Shown: positions 32,232 through 44,183 of the stretch, piece after piece
Layout of the letters: each line of letters opens with the position of its first letter
Numbering within the stretch: position 1 is the stretch's first letter
Assembly (NCBI GenBank): GCA_963556255.1
Contig: OY744604.1
Span: 78,770,197 to 78,834,196, forward strand
Direction of reading: 5' to 3'
Source: Allolobophora icterica
Taxonomy: Eukaryota > Annelida > Clitellata > Crassiclitellata > Lumbricidae
DNA length: 64,000 nucleotides
Made by a program: the position numbers and the translations under genes
The notes under the pieces: model-generated
What the model was told of the DNA's origin: nothing
The model's database searches: none
The model's input: the letters and a program-made list of their open reading frames with translations, nothing else

Positions 32232-35200
32232 GTAAGAATTTTGCACTAATATCGTGTTTTTGTAGCCAAGTTCAGGTAAGTGTTTTGCTTTTGGGCGTAA
32301 TCGTAATTGCTGTTAGTGAGAGAGATTTATATAGATCCGCTTCAAACCTAATCAGTGGCTCTCGGTGCCTAAGCGATGTTAGGAAACAAAACATCGAAGT
32401 CCATCAGTTACCAAGCAATGCTCAAATTACAAGAGAAATCAACATTGTTCGACTGTTCGTACTCAAAGGCAGAGCCCAATCACGGATTCCCTTCTAGAGT
32501 TCGGAATTCGACACCATGTACGGAGTTCCTGGATAATGTCACATCGAGAATGAGGAACGACAGGAATACACGCTCGTTGTTTGAGTTATAGGCCCACTAA
32601 TATTCACGAATCGAAGCTCTTTGAGTCGAATCTAGATAACGACCTGCGCTGTTAGTCTCAGTTTATTTACTGACCTTGATAAAACAGCACGACCACTGTA
32701 GAAAAAGGTCTCTTGAAGAGGCGCTATATAAATTCTCAGAAAGAATGAATGAATGAACAATCACTAAAAATCTACCTCTGGCATAAGATGAGTTAGATGA
32801 CGCGTGACTGCTATTTCACCACGTTGTTTCAGCCTTCGGCTTAAGTTGAACACTCATTTTTGGCTTGCCAAGCTAAGCCAAAAGGCCAAGCCAAAAAAGC
32901 CACTCCAGTCGAATTTTGTCTGTAGGACTTACAGTAAATTGTGTTCACAGTCCGACGGTTTTCTATCTAGACTACATCGAACGAGTCGTCTAATTTCCTC
33001 GACAGTAAGCTTACATTAATCCACTATTATTCGACTTGATCACCTTCGCCGGTGTCACGAAATAGAGTATCCCCCATACATGCGTATCCCCCTTAGCGAA
33101 ATGGAGTATTCGGTTTAGTTTGCATTTTTGGCGGTTTATAAGTGTATTCAGTCGTACTGTTTGGATTTATTGCACACATAAAATTTTTGAATTGCGTATC
33201 TTTAGTTTGTACGCCGACCTGAAATCAATTTACTTTGTTTTTGGTGATTTTGACTGGAATTTCGTCGAGGCTATCGTGATGCGTATGACGAGGGGGGGGG
33301 TAGAATGGTTCATCCCACCGGATACTCTAAACCGGTTTATTCCATCCGTGGGGATACGCTTTAGGGGGATAGAATATCTCGGGACACCGGCATTGTTGTT
33401 TAAATAATTATTAGGGACGTGTATACGAATGATGTCACGCGGAACGCCGCGTGATGTGTCGGCCGTGTTCATATTGCACGAAATTGGAGTAATCAGTCAG
33501 CAGTAATTAGGACAGGTCACGGCACACATTCACTGCTGCCGCATACATGTAAGTTAATGTAAGGTAAGTTATGTAAATAAAATAACTGTCTGGCTCCAAT
33601 TTCATCTATCGTCTTGGAGTCTAACTCAAAGTCATCGAGCGACGACCGACGGTGCGACCCCTACGGCTAGGCAAGCGATTTACCGTTAGCCCGAACCTTT
33701 GCTGGGCGAACGACCAAGGAGAACGATCGATCGCTCGCGTCAAATGAGACGCACTGTATAATACTTAATCATTATTTACCTAAATTCCACGCAATCAATT
33801 CGCCCACTCTACATGGCTACCTCTCTATTCTGCTCTATGGCTTGTTTCTTCCTCCAATCTCATACCTGTTTTGTCCCTTTCTGTTTCCAATTAGCCTGTG
33901 TGTCAGATGCGCCTCTGAGTGACTGTTCCTGAAAAATAGATTATAGAAAAATTTTACCAGTACAAACAAAGCATCATGTTCAACAGTTGAAAGCCTTCAG
34001 CATTATTACCAGAAGTAGCCCATTGCTTTTTCTTGCTGATTATCTTTTATTTTGTATTTTTAGGTTTTGCTACCTTTGGTCGCTTAATTGAAACGCCAGT
34101 TAATAAAGCAACGAGCCAAAATGTTCCTAACGTGACCATGAGTTGTTCTTCTACACTCGGATCCAGTTCAATAACTTGGTATCTCGTACCAGGTGGCGAA
34201 AGTGTCAACATGACTATTGCGTCGGGGTCTGTTGTTTACCCGGCTTTCACTCAATTATACAGGATTGACCAACCTACCATCAACGAATCCAACCTGATCA
34301 TACGCACAGCAAATGATTCCACAGCAGGAACATTCACATGTGCAGACAACGAAATGGTTGCACACGCTCAGCTGATAGTAGGTCGTGAGTATTGCAGTTT
34401 GACGGCTGAGAATTATGCTCATATAGTTATGTAATAAGCATAACTGCGTCATACTTATATACTTATATACTTTTACTTTACATTACTCATGAAATAAGCT
34501 GTAAATTAATAAATGCTGAACAAGTTTATAAATAGCTGTTGATAGACAATGCATTCTATCTATTTATTTATTAAATTTGTAGCGCGCGCATGGTCACACC
34601 GAAATGTTAATCTGAGGCGCGGATAGTCAGCAGCCAGGAGAAGATCAAGTTAGATATCCAAGTGTTTGAAAGCCAAGGAGAAATAAGCTTAGTGAGTTTT
34701 GAACCTCTTTCTGAAGGTAGAAAGTGAATTTGGAGCTACGAAGAGAGTGGCAGTCGATTCCACTCCCTAGGGGCAGAGACACGGAATGCACGCGAGCCCA
34801 TAACTGTTCTGCATCGTGGCTCAGCTAAAAGGCCCGTACTTGATGATCGCAAGCAACGGGGAGGGATGTAAGGAGTTAGTAGTGATTGAAGGTAGGGAGG
34901 TGTGCTGGTGTTGAGGGCTTTATAATTATGTCAAACAGGCCAATTTGATTTTTATTCTGAACTCAACAGGAAGCCAATGTAGCTGAGCTGCGTGGAACCG
35001 AGGAGCTTGTTCGTAGTGGAACATGCAGTACTACGCGAGCTAAGGAGCTTTGGATGCGTTGCAACCTGTTGAGTTCATGGTCTGAGAGACCAACAAAAGC
35101 AGAATTAGCATAATGAGAGGAAACTAGGGAACAGGCTATGGATGGCGACATGTTCTTAATAAGAGCCGATCTGATGTGTCGTATTGCCCTAATATGATTG

Positions 35201-38200
35201 AAACAAGATTTACAAAGCTTTGTTATGTGTGGTCTAAATGTGAGTTTGCTGTCTAGGGTTACCTCAAGTGTTTTGACAGTGTCCGATAGAGGCACAGAAG
35301 TGCCGGCGAGGTTGCTGCTAGGAAGTGATAGGAAAGAGCGCAGGCGCTGGTGTGAACCGAACAAAATAGCCTCAGACTTGTCTGGGTTTATGGCCAAACC
35401 GTTGAAACAGAACCATGCATACAAAGACGAGAGACACTTCTCAAGTTTTAGTTTGCCAGACTGATCAGTTTGTGACAAGGCATTATGGAGCTGAGTATCA
35501 TCCGCATACTGTTGTAATTTAACTCCGAAGTTATTAGCTATACGACTGATTGGGGAAGTAAATATTGCGAATAATAAAGGGCCAAGGACAGATCCATGCG
35601 GCACTCCAGCAGTACAAACAGTCAGTGGCGTACGGAGCTGAAATGCCGCCCGGGGCGAGGGCCCAAAATGCCGCCCTTGACCACTTAATTTTCTATATGC
35701 TATTTTCTCTAAGATATTAGCCTACATGACGATCGTATTAATAACCTTTATTCCGCTATACAGTAACAGTATAAAAACACGGCTTATTGTGCGCACTAGA
35801 AGTCATAGGCGTAGCCACAATGAGTCAAGAGGAGGTTGTTGCCTCCTCTTGCTTTTTAGATTTCACAAATTTTCCGTGGGTTACACCTCCGCTCCCGTAC
35901 TACACCTGGATGTCTCCCGGAGTTGTCTCCTCTTGAATTTAAGTCTGGCTACGTCACTGCTATAGAAGTTTAAGTTTTAATAACAATAAAATCAAACAAT
36001 GTATTTTATTTACTGGATAATAGTATAATTATTATGCTCATATTTAGTTAACATTGCAAAACAAATGCAATCTGCAGCATTATTGCAAAAACGCCAAAGG
36101 AAAAATATTAATAGCGTACGTGTAACCGAGATTCGAAAATAACTGAATTTTCTGTCAACGCCAGGCCAATTTTAAAATTACTTTTAAAAAGAGTACTAAA
36201 TCGTAAGTGGTGAAAGGCTGTGGTGGTGATATTGATAGTTTGTGATTAAATTTTATTCTAAATCAATTCGATAGATAGGCCTATAGGCCTACCTGTGCAT
36301 ATATAGGCGTACATATATAGGCCTATTATGTTTAGGCCGATGAAAGGCGGCATAACAAGAATAGTCTGTGCTCTAAAGTAGACTATGCTGTATACATACT
36401 CTGTTACTCTGTCTACAGTTTACTAGATAAATTCGATCCCCTTCCCTTTCTGCAATACTGTTGTTTAACGTAGACCTCCGAGAGTGATATGCCGCCCATA
36501 ACGATCAACAGAAGCCAAGCCGGCTTGACTAAAAGTGACAGTTTCTTCCTTTCCTTCTTTTTCTTTCTCTCTTTCTATCCTACTTTTTCATTTTAAAATC
36601 CAAATTCACTCTTTCTATTTTTCTTCAACCTTATTTTGCCCCCCCCTACAAAAGTGCCGCCCGGGGCGACTCGCCCCTCTGCCCCCCCTTCGGTACGCCA
36701 CTGCAAACAGTGGGCTCAGACCGAACGGTTCCGATGCCAACCTTTATATTCCGATTGCACAGATTTTGATGCATTAATGTTGCTTTCGCTTACGTTAATT
36801 AAACATTTACAATGGGAAATGAAAGACGCATAATGTAATCTTGTTTGTCAATAGCATTTCTGTTTTATCTGTAGATGCCCTCATTGCAACTGGAAACGCA
36901 TCAAATAATATTATCGTTGGTGACGTTATTAGATATTCCATTCAGCTGACTTACGCTGGAAATCCATTCTTTCCTCTCATAATCCATATTCAACGATATT
37001 CTGAAAATACTATTTATAACATTGATCAGACGAATTCATCATTGGGGAAATTGGATTCATTGAATACGGCAACAGGAATCTACTATTGGATTGCGTCATG
37101 CGTTTCGTTTTCAAACCTGCAATGTATGGCAGAGTTTGGGCCACCAGTGGGCAACTTATTGCCAGGTTCTGCAACGAACGTTCCTTATTATGCTCATTAT
37201 ACTGGTCTTCCTTCCGGGAAAAGGTCCTGTGAGTATTTTGAGAACATTTCGCTCAGTGCTATTTTAACTTAGGCCTGATGTAGCAACTCACTCCAGAATT
37301 ACGTAAACGATCTGATCTACGCAGCCAACTTACAAAACTCTGAAACTCACCTTAACTTCTCGGGTCTATCGTACAAATCTGCAAACATTACACTTTGACA
37401 AATCATAGCATGGTACCTCTCTTTTTTCTTTCGCTGTTTCAATTCTGAACAACACGCCCGCCAGTGTTCAACTGTCTACCTGTCTGATCCTAAAATATCG
37501 AACCGGAACATAACCTGAACTGCGATGCCCAAGAATTTTGTGAGTGGACACCTATGTATAAGTTGGTTTCTGCCATATACGTAGCTTTCTGTGGGTGCTG
37601 AATAAATCTCCATATTCTGACTACGATTACGATTATTTGCGCTTGTATGCAGAAATTTCGAAGGTGTTCTTAAATCCCGAATGATAATGACGGTCCATAC
37701 AAATTTTTTATCAAAGTCATTAACCGGTTTGTGAGAGGTCGTGCAAGCATTTAAAAACACATGTCCTTTTACATAAGAAACTGTTTCTTCAGACTATTTC
37801 ACGGTGCGATGTTTTATGATTTAATTTTATACTGAGTCGGTTTTCTCTTGCCAGGTGTCCCAAATATCACCGGTGCTGATTCTGGAGCCTTGCTTTACTT
37901 CGGGGCAATGCTTACATGTTATTTGAACTCCACACATCCGGTCAACTACTCGTGGACCGATTTGACCTATGGAAACTCGAGCATAGGACCACAGTTGACT
38001 GTTTGGCATGGTGGTTCATATAATTGCACGGCTTCATTCGATACAAGCGGGCTATCATGGGAGTCGGTATCAACGACTATTTATAACCTGACTGTCGAGA
38101 GTAAGTTGCTCCATAGGAAATATGATGTGGGCCGCTAGAAATAGGTGTCTTTTAAACTGTATGTGCATTGTGTTGTCACTAGTAAGGTAATATTCCGTAG

Positions 38201-41200
38201 CTACGTAATAAACTTACATCAGGGGTTCAAGTTTCTTTTGTTTTATTTGCGTCATTTCGTTTGAGGCTTAAAGGCATTTGCTGCACATTTCTACGGCCTA
38301 CATATTGATTCTTTCTTTCAATCTACTCGAGGTCAACCTTAATTTTTCTGTACCAGATTGTTAATGTTATCCAGCATATTTACATGGTTTGTTTACATTG
38401 AGCATCCTTTTACGTTATCTAGGTAGATGATTTAATATTTAACCCCGCTACATGAAGCAATCCTTTTGTCTCTGAAAAACGATGTACAGGGTGAGGCCGA
38501 AAAAAATAAGCCATTACGCAAATTGTGATTTCTCGAAAACCGCTGAATATTTTGTTACAAATATTTTCATTCTTATTCGTAACATAATTTTGCATATTAT
38601 TTCAAAATTTTATATCAGTATCTTTATATTTGTGATCATGACATCAGGCAGAAGAAAGAACTGCATTTTTTCAACTGAACACGGCATTCACGAAATAGGA
38701 AATCATATTTTTACATAAAGTAGCATGGTTTCTTCAGGTGTCAGCTATGAGGGTAAGGGACGCTTGCATTTCATTGACGAGAAGGCCAAAGTCAATGATA
38801 AGTACTACGTGGAGAATCTTTTGCCTAAGCTTGTCGATGACTGTCTTGGGAAATCAGTTCATTTTTCAGCAAGATGGAGCGCCCGCTCACGGCGCAAAGC
38901 TGGCCCACGATTGGTTAACAAGTCACTGTCCGGACTTCATCGACAAGGATTCATGGCCGCCAAATTCCCCAGATATGAACCCACTCGACTATGCTGTCTG
39001 GGGTGCAATGCTTGAGACCTACAACAAACTTACCACAAAGCCGAAGAACACTCCTGAACTGAAAAATACGCTGCAAATCATCTGGAATGACTTGCCACCA
39101 TTCAGAAGTCTGTTCTGGGCTTTCGAAAACGTCTGCAAGCTTGCGTAAAAGCAAACGGTGGTCACTTCGAACATTCCTTGCACAAAACTTAACACTTGGC
39201 CTAGTCTTGTCAATAACAATAAGTAACCTTGAACCTTGTTACGTTACTGTTTGCGTCGTTACTTTGTTACTTATTGCTGTCAGTAACTGTTGAAACGAAA
39301 ATAACATTGTTTCACTTCAGGGTTGCACCATTTTGGTTTTCATGATTCGAATTTCATTAGATTTAGCCACGCTATAGATAGATATGTGTCAAATAGACTG
39401 GCGAAGTTTTGTAATAAAATATTTAGCGGTTTTCAAGAAATCGCAATTTTTGTAATTGATTATTTTTTTCGGCCTCACCCTGTATACGATATTTGAAGCC
39501 TCATATTAAAGAAATAAAGTGCATAAAATTAATAATATTGGTAGGCTATTGCAGATATTATAATGCGGCATTTTGCAATGCTTCCCATTTTTTTTATTTT
39601 AATAGTTTTTTTTATCATTTATGAAGCAGATCTGTCTTACGCGGCCAAACCATTGTATGGTCCAATCGCTGGAGGAACTAAAGTCACATTCACACTTGAG
39701 AACTGGTCAACACAAATTGCAAACATTTCTGCCGTGTACTTCGGTGGGATTCTAAAAGCTACAAGCTTACTAACTGACAGGTTAGACGATATGACGCCTA
39801 TTAGCTTACGGAGAGCAATCCCTTAAGCTAGGGAGAGAGGCATTCCTGGGTGTGAAGTGTTAGTGACTTTATTTTTCTTAGCCTCGGCATATGATGGCGC
39901 TTGGCCATTGCTCTCTCTCTCGTCGCCTAATCTTTCCCATGACAGAATACTCTCTGTGTACTCATCATACATCAGTTCGCTACGGAGTGCAGATACAGTT
40001 GAAATCTTGAAACAAATGTCTGCCCTATATGGATGTGAATAGTTGACAGTTGATCACTATCATGTTAGCTTCAATAAAATTAAAGCCAACAACTGCTGCA
40101 ATAACCAAAGTTTTCTTCTGTGTCATTCCTGCAAAGTCGATCCAAGTTTTATTAGACAGACAAAGCTTAATGGGTCTAAAAGCGTGAGAATTATTCCCAC
40201 CGCGAAAAATAGTCAAGCGAGACAATAATAGCTTAGGAGCAGATAGTAGTTAGAGCATGACCTCTGTAAGGAAGTGGATTATAACATTGTCAGCAGATTA
40301 GTACTAGTTAAAATTCGTGACCGCAGACAGTTTTAGTGGAATTCCTGTTAAAATTCAGAGTCGCTTCCGTTCGTTGCTACGGGCGCATATCGAAGTACAT
40401 ATGCTTGTAACATTTAAAATGTTGAATGGGAGTAATCGCAGAGACGAACGATCATGACTTTACTAATCTCTATCTTTAGCCGTTAGATAATCACTAACTT
40501 CGATTTGACAAATTCGTTTTCAGATTAAGCAACAGCGTTGTGATGACAACTCTCCAAGCAACAGCAGCGCTAATTGGACAACCGTTGCCGATAACAATAG
40601 AATTCACACCAGGACCATACAACATAAGCACAAATTTATTTTTCACATACCAAGGCAACCCAGAAATAATTGACATCAGTCCATCCACATTTGTATTCAC
40701 GTAAGTTCTAGCGAGTATGTTAACAAATAAATAATTAATTTAATTAACAGAATAAATAATTGATAAACCAGAATGAAACCAAGGTTTCAATCACCTCTAA
40801 GACTATCGCAGGCCTGTTCATGTATTTCAGAAACTGTACTATCATGCTAAAGCATTGTAAGATTCAAAATTTTCTCCTTCATGTTGTATTGTGGTAAATG
40901 AATGTGCATGGCTAATTTTAATTCGTAGGGGTGGAACGACTGTGACTGTAAACGGGACTCAGTTGTCATCTGTTGCTAATCCACTCATTCAAGTCACGAT
41001 CGTGGTTGAAAGAGGAATCGAAAAAAATACCACTACAGAAAGATCGTTTGAGGTAGAAAATATGGTTACAAATGTAATAGAAATAAAATCTTAATCCGAA
41101 AGTTAATATTCTCTGTTCCATAACAGATATTTCAGAATGGATGAATTGAAACCGATTTAATATAAGGAGGATGATCTAAGCCTGCTATACCATATATGTG

Positions 41201-44145
41201 AGTAAGTTTTTAGGTAAATACATACGTGTTTAAGTATGTATACATACGTGTAGGTATGTACATATATATTTATGTAGGCCTAAATTATTACATGCGTTGT
41301 ATTTATGACTATCTAATATATCTAAATGGATATGACTTAAGTTTGGCTGATTATGTTTGTGAAAGAGTATCGAATGAAGCAGTATCTTTATGCAGTGGCG
41401 GCGCCACGATTTGAAAAGTAATACGGCAAATTAGAGGGTCTGGGTAAAAGCGTGCGGCAAAATTATGTTTTTGCCGCAAAACCTTAAAAAGTGGTACGGC
41501 AAAAGCCGTACAACAAACATAGGCGGCGCCGCCACTGTCTTTATGTAGCCTAAGGGTAATCTATTGGAACAGGTTTTCCGTCATACGCGAATGTAAGCGC
41601 ATACGTTCGTGTAATTAATGCGATTACATTGAAGTGTGATTTTTCTGCAAGGTTATGGTATATTTATCATCAGTGCTTTTTTGTGGAAATGAAGGTTCTG
41701 GAACTGAACAATAGGTTCCGGAACGGAATAATTATGGGCGGGCTAAAATCCCTAGAAAAAAACGGGATTGGGGTTTGGAGGGGTCTCAATAGACACTGAA
41801 AACAGTTCAAATCACTTAAATTAAATTAAAATAACTAAATTATTGTTTTTATTATTTAAAAAAATAAATTATTTTTAGTACCTTAAAAAAGTTGCCGAAA
41901 CACCGTTCCGGCGTGTTCCCGCTGAAAAAAAGTTCTGTTTATCATTAACATTATGCCTGAATGTCTATAGAATCTTCTGAATAAAACACAGTTGGTGATC
42001 ATGCAATCTAATTAGCCCCTTTCATCGTAATATCGTATTTTGTTTGCTTGTAGCCTTGCGAAGTCAAAGCTGAAGATGGTAGTCAAATGACTTGTCGAAT
42101 GCCATCAGTAAAGATACCTGACGATTTCCTCCAAGTCTTAGACTCGTTATACATTAGGAGAAATGCACGTGACACACATTCATTGAACCATCTAAAAGCA
42201 GAGAATCCATTTCTACTGTCGAGAAGTAAAAGATACGTAAACGCTCTGTCCTTGACTGGACCAAATGAAGCAGATCGACTTGTCATATATCTTGGATTCA
42301 TCCTGGACGGATATCAGAAATATGAGAACATCAACGACGTTCTAAATGACACACAAATCCTAATAATTTCTCCTCCAGAAATCAGCTTTACCAAAGACAT
42401 TGTCGAATTTGATTCAGACAAGGATGAGTTCATTTCAATTAAGGTAAACTTACAGAATTTCTTTAACAACATTAACAAAAACTATTATGGTTGCTGTGTT
42501 CGAAGATCGGAAGCCATTCTGAAATATTGCGTCTGTGACTGAAACATACTTCGCCAAAATGCAACTTAAGAAGGTTTTCTTTTCAAACACTTAGAAAGCT
42601 GGTCAAGCCAAACTGCGTCTTGAAATCTCTTAACTTGTAACTGTATAAAGTTGTCTGATCTAATGACATAGCACAGTTTAAACATGAATCGAAAGTCGCT
42701 TCACTTGAAACTACAGTAAAAATCGTTGCATTGTTACATTCATACTTGCCATTAACTTTGACCCATGTATTTATGTTTTCTGACTTTGAAACATGAACAT
42801 GGAATTTATAACAGATTCAAATTTCCAAAAGTAGGTTCATTTAGTAAGAGCCATACTTATATTTGTCTTCAAGGGCAAGCACATGACACGAGCGTGTCGC
42901 AAGGGTGACTATGTGGTCCAAGTTGGTGCTGATGTCTGCGAAAACATTGACTTAACTGACAATCAATTGAGATGCCGACCGCCAAAACAACAACCACAGT
43001 CGACCAAAAACGGCTCGATCAACTGCGATCAGCACCTCGGCATTTACGTATGTAAATATTTATATATAAGAACTTATTGGTTCACATTTTTAATGTTATG
43101 TCATGAAAAACATGATTATTATAGCGCTTAATCAAGACATCGCCGCTAGTAGGCTGCTCTTCGGATTATTATACCATTTCAACAGTATTTTTGTTTATTA
43201 TTAATCTGTTATTTGTAAATTAATTTTTTCATCATATAAGTACTAAGTAGTAGTAGTACGGCCTGTTATTATTATTTTACTCGAGGTAAAAATTATCCTC
43301 CGGGAACAAAATAGATTGGGAGTGGAAATTATTCATCCAAGAAAAATCAGGCCTCGTGCCAGTTTTATCAAAATAATAGTAATTATAATAATTATTATCA
43401 TTACTCTTATTATTGTCACGTTATTTCGTACAATTTGTTGTTGATATTTTGCGTTTTCTCACAGGCATTAATAATTCGCACAGAGTTTTCAGAGAAGTGA
43501 ATGTTCTAATTAGGCGTTCCCATAATTATTCAAGATTATTTCTTGGTAGTTGCGCCAAAATATACATGGGGGATAAATATAATATAAAAAGAATTGGTCT
43601 AGAGTTCCCACCTTCATGTCTCATTGCATCGGAACACGTAATGTTTCTTGAAAGAGGCCGCTCATGACTGAAATAAAACATTTTGGACCCTATTCTTAGA
43701 TAAATTCCGGTTAGGTTGTCCCAACCTTAGGGTTGAATAATCAGTTAAGCGGATACAAATAGTTGAGCAGCCCAGAGAAATATATAAAGTTATTCGAATC
43801 ATTTGTGCGATTTAATTTCGGTTTATTTCGTTTTGTTTGTAGATACACTTAGGTTACAAGACTTATCAATACGCCTGCATGAAATATTCCTCCAGTCCTG
43901 CGTCATCTGAAGCGTATATAATAATTGGAGTAACCGCTGGATTCGCGTCTCTCGTTGTTATCATTCTTTTGATAATCGCAGTTGTCCTTTGTTGCAAGAG
44001 ATGCATAAAGCGCAACTCAAATACCAATACTTCAGAAAGAAACTCAGATGCGGCCAACGAAGCATACGAACCACCATCGGTTCAGTCCTATGCTAATAAG
44101 GCATATATACAACCATCAGCTCAGTTGTATTCCAACGATTTTTAA
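32186..44145 (+). CDS. Gene B: Ig-TIG transmembrane receptor, intact
   Basis: Join 32186-32231, 34064-34384, 36875-37228, 37855-38100, 39630-39780, 40524-40700, 40929-41052, 42054-42443, 42874-43047, 43843-44145. The sum is 2286 nt, 761 codons plus TAA, with no internal stop. Predicted order: signal peptide (1-16), Ig1 (17-122), Ig2 (123-240), Ig3 (241-322), three plexin/MET-like IPT/TIG regions (323-673), TM helix (about 687-712), tail of about 50 residues with YANK, YIQPSAQLYSND. RNAR (509-512) and RSKR (530-533) are candidate proprotein convertase sites. Likely a cell-surface recognition or adhesion receptor signalling through phosphotyrosine; the ligand is unknown and no named ortholog is recognised. 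Introns carry a LINE, hAT-type MITEs and a mariner element. Domain calls rest on motif reading, not a profile search. Confidence 0.87.
33048..33391. mobile_element. MITE in intron 1, TIR GCCGGTGTC
   Basis: Inverted ends GCCGGTGTCACGAAATAGAG with TATCCCCC on the left, and the complement (GGGGGATAGAATATCTCGGG, then ACACCGGC) on the right; about 28 bp, imperfect. No convincing target duplication. 344 bp, noncoding; superfamily not assigned. Confidence 0.7.
34064..34384 (+). CDS. Gene B exon 2: Ig-like domain 1
   Basis: 107 codons, phase 1-1. VTMSCSSTLGSSSITWYLVP and DSTAGTFTCADNE give the Ig B-strand Cys, C-strand Trp and D..AG.F.CA motif. Very close to gene C, more distant from A near the A-B strands. 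Confidence 0.92.
34963..35604 (-). pseudogene. LINE reverse transcriptase fragment
   Basis: 213-codon open minus frame. GSVLGPLLF (RT block 4), the catalytic YADDTQL (block 5), GLAINPDKSEAILFGS (block 6-7), and LDSKLTFRPHITKLCKSCF. These are the palm and thumb of a non-LTR RT. The fingers are cut off by truncation, so no active enzyme. Confidence 0.88.
35623..36703. mobile_element. hAT-type MITE inside the intron 2 LINE
   Basis: TIRs CAGTGGCGTACGGAG / TTCGGTACGCCACTG. Exact 8-bp TSD CAAACAGT (35615-35622 and 36704-36711). GC-rich subterminal words (gccgcccggggcga) at both ends. 1081 bp with no recognised transposase. Confidence 0.92.
36875..37228 (+). CDS. Gene B exon 3: Ig-like domain 2 (divergent)
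   Basis: 118 codons, phase 1-1. IIVGDVIRYSIQLTYAGNPF lacks the first Cys that A and C have at this place (RYLCQ and TYSCQ, here RYSIQ). Later ASCVSFSNLQC and GNLLPGSATN are conserved. Confidence 0.88.
37855..38100 (+). CDS. Gene B exon 4: Ig-like domain 3
   Basis: 82 codons, phase 1-1. GAMLTCYLNSTHPVNYSWTD and WHGGSYNCTASF. Cys, Trp and Y-N-C positions fit an Ig fold. Ends TVE, joined to the TIG linker. Confidence 0.9.
38487..39482 (+). mobile_element. Tc1/mariner element (DD37D type), defective
   Basis: TA duplications at 38485-38486 and 39483-39484. TIRs of about 57 bp start CAGGGTGAGGCCGAAAAAAA. It contains the catalytic half of a transposase on the plus strand but no DNA-binding half: an internally deleted copy in intron 4. 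Confidence 0.92.
38725..39148 (+). pseudogene. Mariner transposase relic
   Basis: Frame 1 (from 38725): MVSSGVSYEGKGRLHFIDEK. After a frameshift near 38850: FIFQQDGAPAHGAK and WPPNSPDMNPLDYAVWG to a stop at 39146-39148. I count 37 residues between the QQD Asp and the NPLD Asp, as in the DD37D/maT branch. The first catalytic Asp and the HTH are absent. Confidence 0.85.
39630..39780 (+). CDS. Gene B exon 5: start of first TIG domain
   Basis: 151 nt, phase 1 to 2; acceptor gcag|A, donor CAG|GTTAG. KPLYGPIAGGTKVTFTLENW. Confidence 0.85.
40524..40700 (+). CDS. Gene B exon 6: TIG continuation
   Basis: 177 nt, phase 2-2. ALIGQPLPITIEFTPGPYN and FTYQGNPEIIDISPSTFVF. Confidence 0.9.
40929..41052 (+). 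CDS. Gene B exon 7: second TIG core
   Basis: 124 nt, phase 2-0. GGTTVTVNGTQLSSVANPLI, QVTIVVERGIEKN. Donor GAG|GTAG. Confidence 0.9.
41393..41537. mobile_element. Short hAT-type MITE in intron 7
   Basis: TIRs CAGTGGCGGCGCC / GGCGCCGCCACTG, exact 8-bp TSD TCTTTATG (41385-41392 and 41538-41545). 145 bp. Confidence 0.92.
41671..41937. mobile_element. hAT-type MITE in intron 7, CAGTGCTTTTTT family
   Basis: Left end CAGTGCTTTTTTGTGG, right end CCCGCTGAAAAAAAGTTCTG, TSD TTTATCAT (41663-41670 and 41938-41945). Same family, opposite orientation, as the element in intron 9 of gene C (shared GGAACTGAACAATAGGTTCC). Confidence 0.9.
42054..42443 (+). CDS. Gene B exon 8: TIG region with basic cleavage sites
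   Basis: 130 codons, phase 0-0. PCEVKAEDGSQMTCRMPSV, then NARD and SRSKRYVNALS (RSKR at 42222-42233), and LVIYLGFILDGYQKY as in plexin TIG domains, ending near ISPPEISFTKD...ISIK. Confidence 0.9.
42874..43047 (+). CDS. Gene B exon 9: third TIG domain
   Basis: 58 codons, phase 0-0. GKHMTRACRKGDYVVQVGAD, VCENIDLTDNQLRCRPPKQQ. Matches the plexin TIG end G..C.(V/I)..L....L.C.PP. Confidence 0.9.
43843..44145 (+). CDS. Gene B exon 10: TM helix and tyrosine tail
   Basis: 100 codons plus TAA. IHLGYKTYQYACMKY; TM YIIIGVTAGFASLVVIILLI plus IAVVL; CCKRCIKR stop-transfer; tail with AYEPPSVQSYANKAYIQPSA and QLYSNDF. Confidence 0.92.
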   Translation: MHLGYKTYQYACMKYSSSPASSEAYIIIGVTAGFASLVVIILLIIAVVLCCKRCIKRNSNTNTSERNSDAANEAYEPPSVQSYANKAYIQPSAQLYSNDF

Positions 44146-44183
44146 CATGACACGCTCTGAACTACGCAGACATTGCGGTTATA

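Larger units (their letters stand above)
34556..36780 (-). mobile_element. CR1-like LINE in intron 2, split by a MITE
   Basis: Minus-strand LINE from about 36780 to 34556 with a TTTA-type tail. The RT reading runs across the MITE at 35623-36703: EPTVCTAG before and VPHGSVLGPLLFAIFTSPIS after. It also has a weak C-terminal region (LPLGSGIDCHSLRSSKFTFY). Broken frames, 5'-truncated. Confidence 0.85.

Noticed and set aside
32129..32591. Plus ORFs overlapping gene B exon 1 and intron 1
   Set aside because: Not in the signal-peptide frame and not conserved in A or C; intronic chance frames.
33120..33472. Overlapping ORFs on both strands near 33.2 kb
   Set aside because: They follow the inverted ends of a MITE; no protein similarity recognised.
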